Below are positions 17,457-25,041 of a stretch of 64,000 bases of DNA, one piece after another. The notes below the pieces were generated by a model that did no database searches, was not told the origin of the DNA, and saw only the letters and a list, made by a program, of their open reading frames with translations. This DNA comes from Gemmatimonadota bacterium (GTDB lineage Bacteria; Gemmatimonadota; Gemmatimonadetes; Gemmatimonadales; GWC2-71-9), in the NCBI GenBank assembly GCA_016720805.1, contig JADKJZ010000014.1, positions 1,054,001 to 1,118,000 on the forward strand, read 5' to 3'. A program made the position numbers and the translations under genes. Numbering within the stretch: position 1 is the stretch's first letter; each line of letters opens with the position of its first letter.

Positions 17457-19409
17457 ATGCTGAATCCTCACGCACGGTTCGCGAGCTTCGTCGTCGGCTC
17501 GGCCAACCGACTCGCCTTCACTGCCTCGAAGGCCGTCGCCGAGTCGCCCGGGGCGGTGTACAACCCGCTCTTCATCTATGCCCGCCCGGGCCTCGGGAAG
17601 ACACACCTGCTGATGGCCATCGGGAATGAGGCACTGGCGATCGATGCCTCGCGCGTGGTGGAGTACGTCACGGTCGATGATTTCGTCGAGGCCTACCAGG
17701 CGGCGATTGCGGCAGGGCAGGCGGAGGCCTATCGGCGCCGCTTTACCGAGGCAAACGTCGTCCTGCTGGATGACGCACAGCTGCTCTCCGACCGCCGCGA
17801 GCTGCAGGCTGAGCTGCTCCGCCTGATGGATCTGCTGATGGCCGCGGACCGGCAAATCGTCCTCGCCGGTGACCGTCCTCCCGAGGAGATCCAGTCGCTG
17901 GATGAGCGGTTGATTCGCCGCTTTGCCGGCGGTCTGGTGATCGACATTGGCGCACCGGACTACGAGACCCGCCTCGCGATCCTCACCCGTCGCAGCAACG
18001 ACCGACAGGTGCATTTCGCGCCGGAAGTGCTTGACGTCGTCGCCCAGCTCCCGATCACCACCGTGCGCGAGCTCCTGGGTGCGCACAACCGCCTCGTGGC
18101 GCAGCAGGCCGTACAGACCGCACCGCTCGCGAGCGACCAGGTGCGCCAACTGATGCTGAGCCTGGGGCACGGTGCCGTCGTGGTCGAGCCGGTGGTCGCG
18201 GAGTCGACAGTGGTGGCGGCGGACGAGTCCCCGGCGCTTGACGAGTTCTCGGACTTCCTCTCCGATCTCTCGGCGACGGTCGCGGTCCAGGTTGATCGGT
18301 GGCGGCAGCGGATCACCGAGGCAATGCTGCGCTTCGGCGCCGAAGGGATGCGGACCTCGCGCCTCGAGGCACTCCTCGCCGAAGAGGTCGCCGTCGATCC
18401 CGCCGAAATCCTCGCCCAGTACGAGGCCGACGTTGAACGGCTGCGCGTCCTCCGGCAGGAGATCGAGACGCTCGCCCCCGCGCTGCTCTCCGAACAATCG
18501 CTGCACGACCCGGACCTCCTGGCCGAGGCGGAAGCACTCGTCGAGGAGGCGCGCGAGAGCGGTGCGCCGCTGCCCGGCCCGGTCCCACGCTACACGCTCG
18601 CCGCCTTTGCCGTCGGGCAGACGTCGCGACATGTCGTCGAGGCGATCCACACCGCCGCGACCGCCCCCGGGCAGCGCTACAACCCGATGGTGATCGTCGG
18701 GCGTTCGGGCACCGGCAAGAGTCATCTACTCCATGCCTTTGGCCACGAATTGCGCGCCGCCGGCCTCAAGCGTGTGGCCGTCTTCGATGCCAAGCAGTTC
18801 GTCGACGACCTGGTGGCCGCCCTCGCCGATGGCTCGATCACGCGCTGGCGGCATCGGCTCCGACGCGTCGACGCGCTGCTGCTCGACAACGTCGCGGTCC
18901 TTGCCGGCAAGGAGCGTTCGCAGGAGGAGCTGTACCTGCTGTACAACCTGCTGCTCGAGTCGGGACGGCAGATGGCCTTCACCACCACGGTCACGCCGTC
19001 GCAACTGGAGGGGTTCGAGCCGCGACTCGCGACGCGGCTCGCCGGCGGACTCGTGCTCGAGCTTGGGGCCCCGGATCGGGAGGCGCGCGTGCAGGAGGTG
19101 GTTCGCCTCCTCGGCGCCCTGGCGAACGACGCCGATCTGGTCGACTATCTCGCCGCTCGCCCCGCCGTCACCCTCCGCGATACGCAGCAGCTGGTGCAAC
19201 GACTGCTCGCGGCTGCGGAGGAGCGCCAGGCGCCGCTGACGTTGATCACCGCGCGCAGCATCCTCGATGGCACTGCCGCTCCGGCGCCCCGACCGCCCCG
19301 GCGAGGCAGCGGACTCCTCGCCCCGGGTGGTGGTGCCATTCGGTCCCGTGAGAAGATGATCGAGACGTGGCCCGACATCGCCGAACGGTTGATGGAGGAG
19401 TGGAGCTGA
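17457..19409 (+). CDS. Tandem DnaA-type AAA+ ATPase (two domain III copies, no DNA-binding domain)
   Basis: The 650-residue protein contains two DnaA-like AAA+ modules. The first (residues about 8-235) has the DnaA-type entry FASFVVGSANRLAF, YNPLFIY, Walker A ARPGLGKT (42-49), Walker B VVLLDDAQ (101-108), an arginine-finger segment SLDERLIRRFAGGL and a sensor II TVRELLGA. A helical linker (about 240-375) follows. The second module (about 380-610) repeats the pattern with Walker A GRSGTGKS (near 415) and Walker B ALLLDN (near 475). The DnaB-binding domain I and the C-terminal helix-turn-helix domain IV of true DnaA are absent. It is therefore not the replication initiator. Function unknown; it may remodel or position a complex. 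Confidence 0.85.
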   Translation: MLNPHARFASFVVGSANRLAFTASKAVAESPGAVYNPLFIYARPGLGKTHLLMAIGNEALAIDASRVVEYVTVDDFVEAYQAAIAAGQAEAYRRRFTEANVVLLDDAQLLSDRRELQAELLRLMDLLMAADRQIVLAGDRPPEEIQSLDERLIRRFAGGLVIDIGAPDYETRLAILTRRSNDRQVHFAPEVLDVVAQLPITTVRELLGAHNRLVAQQAVQTAPLASDQVRQLMLSLGHGAVVVEPVVAESTVVAADESPALDEFSDFLSDLSATVAVQVDRWRQRITEAMLRFGAEGMRTSRLEALLAEEVAVDPAEILAQYEADVERLRVLRQEIETLAPALLSEQSLHDPDLLAEAEALVEEARESGAPLPGPVPRYTLAAFAVGQTSRHVVEAIHTAATAPGQRYNPMVIVGRSGTGKSHLLHAFGHELRAAGLKRVAVFDAKQFVDDLVAALADGSITRWRHRLRRVDALLLDNVAVLAGKERSQEELYLLYNLLLESGRQMAFTTTVTPSQLEGFEPRLATRLAGGLVLELGAPDREARVQEVVRLLGALANDADLVDYLAARPAVTLRDTQQLVQRLLAAAEERQAPLTLITARSILDGTAAPAPRPPRRGSGLLAPGGGAIRSREKMIETWPDIAERLMEEWS

Positions 19410-21031
19410 TGGCGATCAAGGGCTCACTCCGCGAAGCGTCGCTGGCCGACGTCGTGCAACTGCTCTTCCTGGGGCGCCGCACCGGCTGCCTCTCCGTGGC
19501 CAACGAGCGGAACTTCGGTTCGATCTGGTTTGACGACGGCTGGATCACCTTCGCCGGCATGGTCTCGCGCCCCGATCGCCTCGGCGAGCGCCTTCTCGCG
19601 GCCGGGCGTCTGCGTCCCGAGCAGTTGGCGCAGGCCATCGCGGTGCAGCAGGCCATGCCGGGGCAGCGTCTTGGGGCCGTCCTGCGTCAGTTGGGCTACC
19701 TCACCCCCGAGGACGTCGAGGGCGAAGTCCGCCGACAGGTCGAGGAGACGATCTACACCCTCTTCACCTGGACCAGCGGGACCTTCTCGTTCGAGGCCGG
19801 CGTACGCCCCGAGGATCCCGAGGCGGCGCTGCGGCTGAATCCCGACGGACTGCTGCTCGAGGGCGCTCGACGCGTCGACGAGTGGAGTGTCATCGCCAAG
19901 AAGATCCCTTCGCTCGATGCGGTCTTCGCGCTCGAGGGCGATGTCCGCGGCGGTGCCGAGGGTGATGAGGCACTGGTGGAGACGGAGCGGCGCCTGCTGC
20001 CGTTGCTCGATGGCATTCGCACGGCCCGCGACCTGATGGACTCCACCGGGCTGACCGACTTCGAGGTGTGCCGCGTCCTGTATGGACTGCTGAGCGCTGG
20101 CCGCCTCCGGCGGGTCGCCACGGCGCCCGCCGCGCCCGCACGCGAGAGTGGCTCGCGCCTCGACGAGCATCGCAACCTCGGCATTGCCTTCTATCGCACC
20201 GGCATGCTGGCGGAAGCGGACCGCGAGTTCCGCCGCGTGTCGGAGTTGCGGCCGGAGAATGGTGAGGGACCGTTCCACCTCGGGCTGATCGCGCTGCGCG
20301 AGGCGCGCTGGGAAGACGCGATCACCCAACTGAAGCTCGCGGCCGAGCGCAGCGGTCCGCGCCCCGCCGTGCTCCACAACCTTGCCCTCGCGTTCGAGGC
20401 GCTTGGTCGACTCGACGAGGCCGACGCCGCCCTCTCCGAGGCGATCCAGCGCGAGAAGGACGACCCGCGACTCTGGATCGGCTGGGGCCTGCTTGCGCTG
20501 CGCCGTGCCCAGGGGCCGTCGGCGCTGGAGCGCTTCGCGCGGGCACGCGACCTGATTGGTACCGCGATCCCGCCGGCCCGCTGGTACTGGGGCTGCGGCT
20601 GCGCCCAGGCGCTTTCCGAGGCGTGGCAGGATTCCCTCGCCACCGTGCGTGAGGGCGTCACCCAGTACCCGGATCATCCGGTGCTGCGCACGTCGCTGGG
20701 GGTCCTGCTCGAGGCGTCCGGTGAAGTGGGTGAGGCCGAGGCGCATTTGCGCCACGCGCTTGGCGAAGATCCGACCATTCCGCAGATCTCCAAGAACCTC
20801 GGCGACCTGCTTTATCGGGCGGGACGATGGGACGAGGCGGAGGAGGCCTACCTGCGCGCCGCGAAGCTCGAACCGGCCCTGGGCGACGACCTCTTCTTCA
20901 AGCTCGGCAATCTGGCCTGCCGGCGGGCCGACATGGCCACGGCCCGGCAGCATTGGGAGGAAGCGGTGCGTCTCAACCCTGAGCACGCGCTGGCGCGGGC
21001 CAACCTCAGTGGTTCCCGGGCGGGTCAATGA
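19409..21031 (+). CDS. DUF4388 domain protein with long C-terminal TPR array
   Basis: The 540-residue protein starts with a clear DUF4388 module (MAIKGSLREASLADVVQLL, then GRRTGCLSV and IWFDDGWITFAG). A helical part resembling the PilB/GspE N-terminal fold follows (RLGERLLAAGRLRPEQLAQA). The second half, from about residue 260, is a run of TPRs (LGIAFYRTGMLAEADREF and further units to the end). It has no catalytic motif or membrane segment. Its start overlaps the stop of the tandem ATPase gene. The PilB-like helical part hints at a pilus-assembly or secretion ATPase partner, which is inference. Confidence 0.8.
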   Translation: MAIKGSLREASLADVVQLLFLGRRTGCLSVANERNFGSIWFDDGWITFAGMVSRPDRLGERLLAAGRLRPEQLAQAIAVQQAMPGQRLGAVLRQLGYLTPEDVEGEVRRQVEETIYTLFTWTSGTFSFEAGVRPEDPEAALRLNPDGLLLEGARRVDEWSVIAKKIPSLDAVFALEGDVRGGAEGDEALVETERRLLPLLDGIRTARDLMDSTGLTDFEVCRVLYGLLSAGRLRRVATAPAAPARESGSRLDEHRNLGIAFYRTGMLAEADREFRRVSELRPENGEGPFHLGLIALREARWEDAITQLKLAAERSGPRPAVLHNLALAFEALGRLDEADAALSEAIQREKDDPRLWIGWGLLALRRAQGPSALERFARARDLIGTAIPPARWYWGCGCAQALSEAWQDSLATVREGVTQYPDHPVLRTSLGVLLEASGEVGEAEAHLRHALGEDPTIPQISKNLGDLLYRAGRWDEAEEAYLRAAKLEPALGDDLFFKLGNLACRRADMATARQHWEEAVRLNPEHALARANLSGSRAGQ

Positions 21032-21867
21032 GCGACGAGACCCTGCCGGCACTGCAGGCAGAATACGCGCGACTCGCGTCGGCACTGGCGACCGCACCCT
21101 CGGCCGAACAGCGCGCACTGATCAAGGCCGACATCGTCACCCTGTTCCGGCGCGCCGAGACGTTGATCGCGGAGCTTGCCACGTTCAAGGAGTCGATCCG
21201 CGAGTTGGTCGATCGCTTCAAGACGTTGCCCGGTGAGGCGGCCGCGTCGGTGCGCCATGACCATATCGGCGCGTCGAGCTACATCGAACGTGGCTGGAGT
21301 GCGTTGGCCGCAGCGGATTGGACGGCGGCCGCGGCCGCACTCCGCGAGGCGATTGCGCGGGACGCCACCAGTACGACGGCGCGGGCGCTCTTGGCGTGGG
21401 CGCTGGTGCGCACCGGCGAGGTCGATGCGGCGGTCGCGCTCTGCCGGCCGATGCTCGAGGCCGACCCGGCGAACGGGCTCGCCCGGGTCGCGGTCGGCGT
21501 GGCCCTGCTGCAGCGCGATCAGCTCGACGAGGCCGCCGTCCACCTGAGCCACGTCACCTCGGGCGCGAGTGCCGATCCTCGCGCGGTCCTCTATGCCCAC
21601 TACTGGTTGGGCGTGGTCGCGCTGCGTCGCGAGGACTTCGGCGCCGCCGTGGAGTCGCTCCGCCGCGCCGTGACCCTGGGGCCGAACCTCGGGGAGGGGT
21701 GGGCCGAGCTCGGGATCGCCCTCTGGCATGCCGGCGCGCCGGCGGACGCGCGCGAGGCGTGGCGAGTCGGGGCCGGCATCCGGCACTCGCCGCACCAGAC
21801 GCGGTGTCGCGATCTGGAGACCGTCACGGCTGCCGGAGGGACGCCGCCACGCTGGTCCCCGTCCTGA
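21028..21867 (+). CDS. TPR protein closing the chemosensory operon
   Basis: The 279-residue protein has an N-terminal coiled-coil-like helix (residues 1-70), followed by about five TPR pairs including AALREAIARDATSTTARALL and VESLRRAVTLGPNLGEGWAE. No signal peptide. The ATG overlaps the preceding stop (ATGA), so it belongs to the same transcript. The coiled coil may mediate dimerisation or docking. Function not recognised. Confidence 0.78.
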   Translation: MSDETLPALQAEYARLASALATAPSAEQRALIKADIVTLFRRAETLIAELATFKESIRELVDRFKTLPGEAAASVRHDHIGASSYIERGWSALAAADWTAAAAALREAIARDATSTTARALLAWALVRTGEVDAAVALCRPMLEADPANGLARVAVGVALLQRDQLDEAAVHLSHVTSGASADPRAVLYAHYWLGVVALRREDFGAAVESLRRAVTLGPNLGEGWAELGIALWHAGAPADAREAWRVGAGIRHSPHQTRCRDLETVTAAGGTPPRWSPS

Positions 21868-22775
21868 CCCTGCTGCTCGCCCTCCAGGGCGGGCCGGCCC
21901 CCCGCGCGGTCGAGTTCACGGTCGGGAATGTCACCGTGGTGACCGTCCCCCGGCTGGAGCCCCTCGGCCGGCGGTTGGGTGCGGTCGCAGCCGCGCCGCA
22001 GCAGTGGCTCGGCCTCGGTCGGATCGCGCTGGGGCCGATCACCCTGGCGATCGTCCCCGATCGCACGACCTTCCAGCGGTGGTCCCGGGGCCGACTCCCC
22101 TCCTGGGGCGCCGGCATGGCCCTTCCCAACAGCGGCATGGTGCTGCTCCGCGCCGATGGCGGTGACGTCGATGTCACCCTTCGGCACGAGCTCGCCCACG
22201 TGGCACTCCACCGCAAGGTGAAGGTCCGCGTCCCACTCTGGTTCGACGAAGGGTATGCCGTGTTGGCGTCCCGCGAGTACGGCGGATTGGCGGCGCTGCA
22301 GCTCAACCTGGCGGTGGCTGCTGGTCGGGTGCCGACGCTCGCAGCGCTCGATGCCTCGCTGCGGGGCAGTGAAGGGGATGCCACGGCGGCCTACGCGTTG
22401 GCCGCGTCGGCGGTGGCCGAGCTCGGGCGACGGCACCCGACGGGCACGCTCGATCCGCTCCTCCAGCGGCTGGCGGGGGGCACCCCCTTCGAGGAGGCGG
22501 TGCTGGCCACGACCGGCCTCAGCGCGGACCGATTTGCCGACACATGGCACTTGGCGACCCGTCGGCGGTACAACTGGGGAATCTGGCTGGCGACGGGTGG
22601 GGTCTGGGTGGTGCTGGCACTGCTCCTGGCCTGGGCCAAGGCGTATCGTCGGCACCTCGATGCACCGCGGCGGGAGGCGCTCAACGTGGGCTGGAGCCTG
22701 CCGCCGGATGACGAACCGATTACAACTGACGAATTTCTGCCGATTCCGCTTGACCCACCCGAGTTGAACCGCTAG
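21852..22775 (+). CDS. Membrane-anchored gluzincin-type metallopeptidase (peptidase MA-like)
   Basis: About 307 residues with a signal-peptide-like start, a zinc-binding HELAH helix in a long RHELAHVALHRK segment, a WFDEGYA segment that should supply the third ligand, and one membrane helix near the C-terminus (WLATGGVWVVLALLLAW). This is the peptidase MA build of secreted, membrane-tethered metallopeptidases. The start is uncertain. A CTG at 21852 lies 11 bases after a perfect GGAGGG site and gives the signal peptide, while a GTG at 21804 is in frame without a ribosome-binding site. The gene overlaps the previous one by about 15 bases. Confidence 0.72.
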   Translation: MVPVLTLLLALQGGPAPRAVEFTVGNVTVVTVPRLEPLGRRLGAVAAAPQQWLGLGRIALGPITLAIVPDRTTFQRWSRGRLPSWGAGMALPNSGMVLLRADGGDVDVTLRHELAHVALHRKVKVRVPLWFDEGYAVLASREYGGLAALQLNLAVAAGRVPTLAALDASLRGSEGDATAAYALAASAVAELGRRHPTGTLDPLLQRLAGGTPFEEAVLATTGLSADRFADTWHLATRRRYNWGIWLATGGVWVVLALLLAWAKAYRRHLDAPRREALNVGWSLPPDDEPITTDEFLPIPLDPPELNR

Positions 22776-22778
22776 GCT
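22750..22778 (+). promoter_or_regulatory. Sigma-70-like promoter for the 63-residue membrane protein
   Basis: TTGACC (22750-22755), a 17-base spacer and TAGGCT (22773-22778) lie inside the 3' end of the metallopeptidase gene. The start codon follows 8 bases after the -10 box, so the message would have almost no leader. Confidence 0.5.
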
Positions 22779-22786
22779 CCTGAGCT

Positions 22787-22978
22787 ATGCCAAACTCAGA
22801 AACGCAGTCCGGGCGTCCGACGACGCTCTTCACGCGCCGCAATCTGCTCCTGCTCGGGGTCGCCTTGCTGACGCTGGTGGCAGGTTACGCGGTCCTGGTC
22901 AGCGGCTCGGCCAGCGCGGCCGCCGTGCTGCTGGTCCTCGGCTACTGCGTCCTCTTCCCGCTGGCTCTGCTGGCCTGA
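22787..22978 (+). CDS. Small two-helix membrane protein, DUF3098-like
   Basis: The 63-residue protein has a short polar start ending TLFTRRN, then two hydrophobic segments (LLLLGVALLTLVAGYAVLV and AAVLLVLGYCVLFPLALLA). The arrangement resembles the DUF3098 family of tiny membrane proteins, with no known function. It is preceded by its own promoter-like boxes and followed after 13 bases by tRNA-Val, with which it may be cotranscribed. Confidence 0.7.
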   Translation: MPNSETQSGRPTTLFTRRNLLLLGVALLTLVAGYAVLVSGSASAAAVLLVLGYCVLFPLALLA

Positions 22979-22991
22979 TCGGCAGGACTGC

Positions 22992-23065
22992 GGGCGAATA
23001 GCTCAGCTGGTTAGAGCGCCTGCCTTACACGCAGGATGTCGGGGGTTCGAATCCCTCTTCGCCCA
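22992..23065 (+). tRNA. tRNA-Val (anticodon TAC)
   Basis: A 74-base cloverleaf: acceptor GGGCGAA pairs with TTCGCCC with discriminator A. The D arm contains GCTCAGCTGGTTAGAGC, the anticodon stem CCTGC/GCAGG encloses CTTACAC (anticodon TAC, reading GUA/GUG), and the T arm contains GGGTTCGAATCCC. The CCA end is not encoded. Confidence 0.96.
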
Positions 23066-23069
23066 TACC

Positions 23070-23103
23070 GGCGTGTCTGTGCACGCCACTTCGACCGTCT
23101 TTT
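23070..23103 (+). terminator. Possible hairpin terminator after tRNA-Val
   Basis: GGCGTG (23070-23075) and CACGCC (23082-23087) form a 6 bp stem. A TCTTTT tract follows only about 10 bases later, so termination may be weak. Confidence 0.35.
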
Positions 23104-23130
23104 AGGGCGTACCTCACGGAGGTCTACGGG

Positions 23131-24864
23131 ATGTTGCAGCACGTCATGTCGATCACGCTCATCGCGACAGTGGCCTCGGCTTCGCCGGCCCCCTCGCAGA
23201 TCCGCGCCAATACTTCGATCGGTGGGCGCACTGCTGCGCCGCCGCCGCGCATCATGGTGGCCAATCCGGCCCTCGCGACCTCGACCGACTCGGCCGCCTC
23301 GGTGGCGATCGGCGATGGGATGCGCGACAAGATCACGAAGTCCGTGACCGGGACGTTCACGGTGCTGACCAAGCGCGACATGAACACGGCGCTCGCTGCC
23401 TATGGCTTCGCCGAGAATGAAGTCCTGAACGCGACGTCCGCGATGCGGTTGGCGAACCAGATCGACGCGCGGACCGTGGTGACCTCGACGCTGAGCAAGG
23501 GCGCCGACGGCCGCTTCTCGCTCATCGTCCGCGTCTCCGGCTCGAGCGCTTCGCTCGATGTCGGGCATGTGGTGACCATTGCGCAGGCGCCCGGTCAGCC
23601 GCTGGCCGACTTCGGCAGCAAGGCTGGCGAGGCGATCGTCCCGGCGCTCAAGGGATGGAATGACGCCAAGGCCTGCCTCGATCAGAGCACGACCAAGCTG
23701 GACAAGGCCAACGAGGCGGCCCAGAAGGCGTTCCGCGCGCAGCCCGGCCACGGTCTCGCGAGCTACTGCCTCGCCGAAATCGCCAGCAAGCGTGACTCGG
23801 CTGGTGCCGCCACCATGCAGGCGTGGCAGGATGTCACCAAGGCCGACCAGTACTCGCTGACGGCGTGGCAGCACATTGCGTCCATTCACGCGAACAAGGG
23901 CGATTCGGCCAAGGTCGTCGAGACGTACCAGCAGATGTTGCGCGTCGCGCCGACGAACCAGCTCCTGCGCGACCAGTCGTACAAGGTCTTCCAGGGCTAC
24001 GGCCGTCCCGACGCCGCGATGCAGGTCGTCGACGAAGGGATCAAGATGGATCCGGCCAACACCGACTGGTACGACCTGAAGAGCAACGTCTGCATCGGCA
24101 AGGGCGATCTCGGCTGCGCCGTGGCCTCGCTCGAGGAGCTCTTCTCGATCGACTCGACCAAGGCCGACACCAACTTCTACGCCAAGATCCTCTACGCCGC
24201 GAAGGAGAAGCCGGACACCGCCAAGTACCTGATGTGGGCCAAGCGCGGTGCCGCCAAGTACGACAGCCGCGCCGACATCCTCGAGGAGCTGGCGATCGCG
24301 TACGGGTGGACCGGCCAGTCCGACTCGTCGGTGGCCACCGCCCGCAAGATGATCATGGTCGACGATACCAAGACCGACGCGCTGATGCGGGTGGTAAAGT
24401 CGTTGCTCGACGGGAAGAAGTACCGCGAGGCGACCTCGCTGGCGTCGACCGTCAACGGGCTGTCCGATGTCGAGACCAAGAACACATACGGAGCAATGCT
24501 CGTGCGCTCCGCTGACGAGGTTCGCTCGGCGACTCCGCCGGACAACGCGCTCCTGATCCAGATGAGCGATGCCATCCTTTCCTCGGGAACAACGAACAAT
24601 CAGGTGATCGTCCTCGCCAACTTCTTCATCTCGGCGGCCTTGGCCGGCGACGTGCAGGAGATGTCCAAGACGGTGCGCACTCCGCAGGCGACCTGCGAGT
24701 CGACGAAGACGTACGAGGCCGTGCTGGCGAAGATCGAGCCGGCACTTGTTTCTGCCGCCACGAGTCCGACGGCGCAGATCGCGGACTTTGCCAAGCGGTT
24801 CCTGCCTTCCGTGCAGAGCGAAAAGGTCGAAGTCGTCAAGATGCTCGCCCAGCGCTGCAAGTAG
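23131..24864 (+). CDS. Secreted TPR-repeat protein
   Basis: The 577-residue protein starts with a short hydrophobic signal-like segment (SITLIATVASASPAP). Residues about 45-150 resemble the domain found in proteins that build a curli- or TolB-like oligomer base (VAIGDGMRDKITKS, LTKRDMNTALAAYGF). The rest is a TPR array with lysine-rich helices, unlike the arginine-rich TPR proteins upstream. Two cysteine-containing motifs (KACLD, CLAEIAS) may form disulphides in the periplasm. A GGAGG site lies 9 bases before the ATG. It stands alone between two tRNA genes. Function not recognised. Confidence 0.75.
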   Translation: MLQHVMSITLIATVASASPAPSQIRANTSIGGRTAAPPPRIMVANPALATSTDSAASVAIGDGMRDKITKSVTGTFTVLTKRDMNTALAAYGFAENEVLNATSAMRLANQIDARTVVTSTLSKGADGRFSLIVRVSGSSASLDVGHVVTIAQAPGQPLADFGSKAGEAIVPALKGWNDAKACLDQSTTKLDKANEAAQKAFRAQPGHGLASYCLAEIASKRDSAGAATMQAWQDVTKADQYSLTAWQHIASIHANKGDSAKVVETYQQMLRVAPTNQLLRDQSYKVFQGYGRPDAAMQVVDEGIKMDPANTDWYDLKSNVCIGKGDLGCAVASLEELFSIDSTKADTNFYAKILYAAKEKPDTAKYLMWAKRGAAKYDSRADILEELAIAYGWTGQSDSSVATARKMIMVDDTKTDALMRVVKSLLDGKKYREATSLASTVNGLSDVETKNTYGAMLVRSADEVRSATPPDNALLIQMSDAILSSGTTNNQVIVLANFFISAALAGDVQEMSKTVRTPQATCESTKTYEAVLAKIEPALVSAATSPTAQIADFAKRFLPSVQSEKVEVVKMLAQRCK

Positions 24865-24878
24865 CCCTTCCCACGACG

Positions 24879-24908
24879 GGGCGGGTCGCCTATATTGGCG
24901 ACCTGCCC
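24879..24908. promoter_or_regulatory. 12 bp inverted repeat with TATATT loop before tRNA-Asp
   Basis: The arms around GGTCGCC (24884-24890) and GGCGACC (24897-24903) extend to 12 pairs with one G-U. The six-base loop is TATATT, which matches a -10 box placed properly for tRNA-Asp (starting at 24914). No T tract follows, so this may be an operator-like promoter palindrome or an mRNA-end hairpin for the upstream gene. Confidence 0.55.
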
Positions 24909-24913
24909 AATCG

Positions 24914-24987
24914 GGGGCTGTAGCTCAGTTGGTTAGAGTGCCGCACTGTCACTGCGGAGGTCGCGGGTTCGAGCCCCGTCAGCCCCG
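24914..24987 (+). tRNA. tRNA-Asp (anticodon GTC)
   Basis: A 74-base cloverleaf: acceptor GGGGCTG pairs with CAGCCCC, discriminator G as expected for tRNA-Asp. The D arm is GCTCAGTTGGTTAGAGT. The anticodon stem CCGCA/TGCGG encloses CTGTCAC (anticodon GTC). The T arm contains GGGTTCGAGCCCC. CCA is not encoded. Confidence 0.96.
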
Positions 24988-24997
24988 TTTACATCAT

Positions 24998-25030
24998 CCC
25001 GTCCCGGCATGCCGGGCGGGGTGTTTTGTT
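24998..25030 (+). terminator. Rho-independent terminator of tRNA-Asp
   Basis: A GC-rich stem (CCCGTCCCGGC against GCCGGGCGGGG, one bulge) is followed directly by TGTTTTGTT. It separates the tRNA from rsmH, whose ATG lies 12 bases later, so rsmH must either be read through it or start from a promoter within it. Confidence 0.7.
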
Positions 25031-25041
25031 TCCAGGACCCC

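Noticed and set aside
17457..19409. Replication initiator dnaA with an adjacent origin
   Set aside because: DNA-binding domain IV and domain I are missing, and no cluster of DnaA boxes, dnaN or rpmH is nearby.
19424..21118. 564-codon minus-strand open frame opposite the DUF4388-TPR gene
   Set aside because: It is a shadow of a clear protein gene; no motif and no ribosome-binding site.
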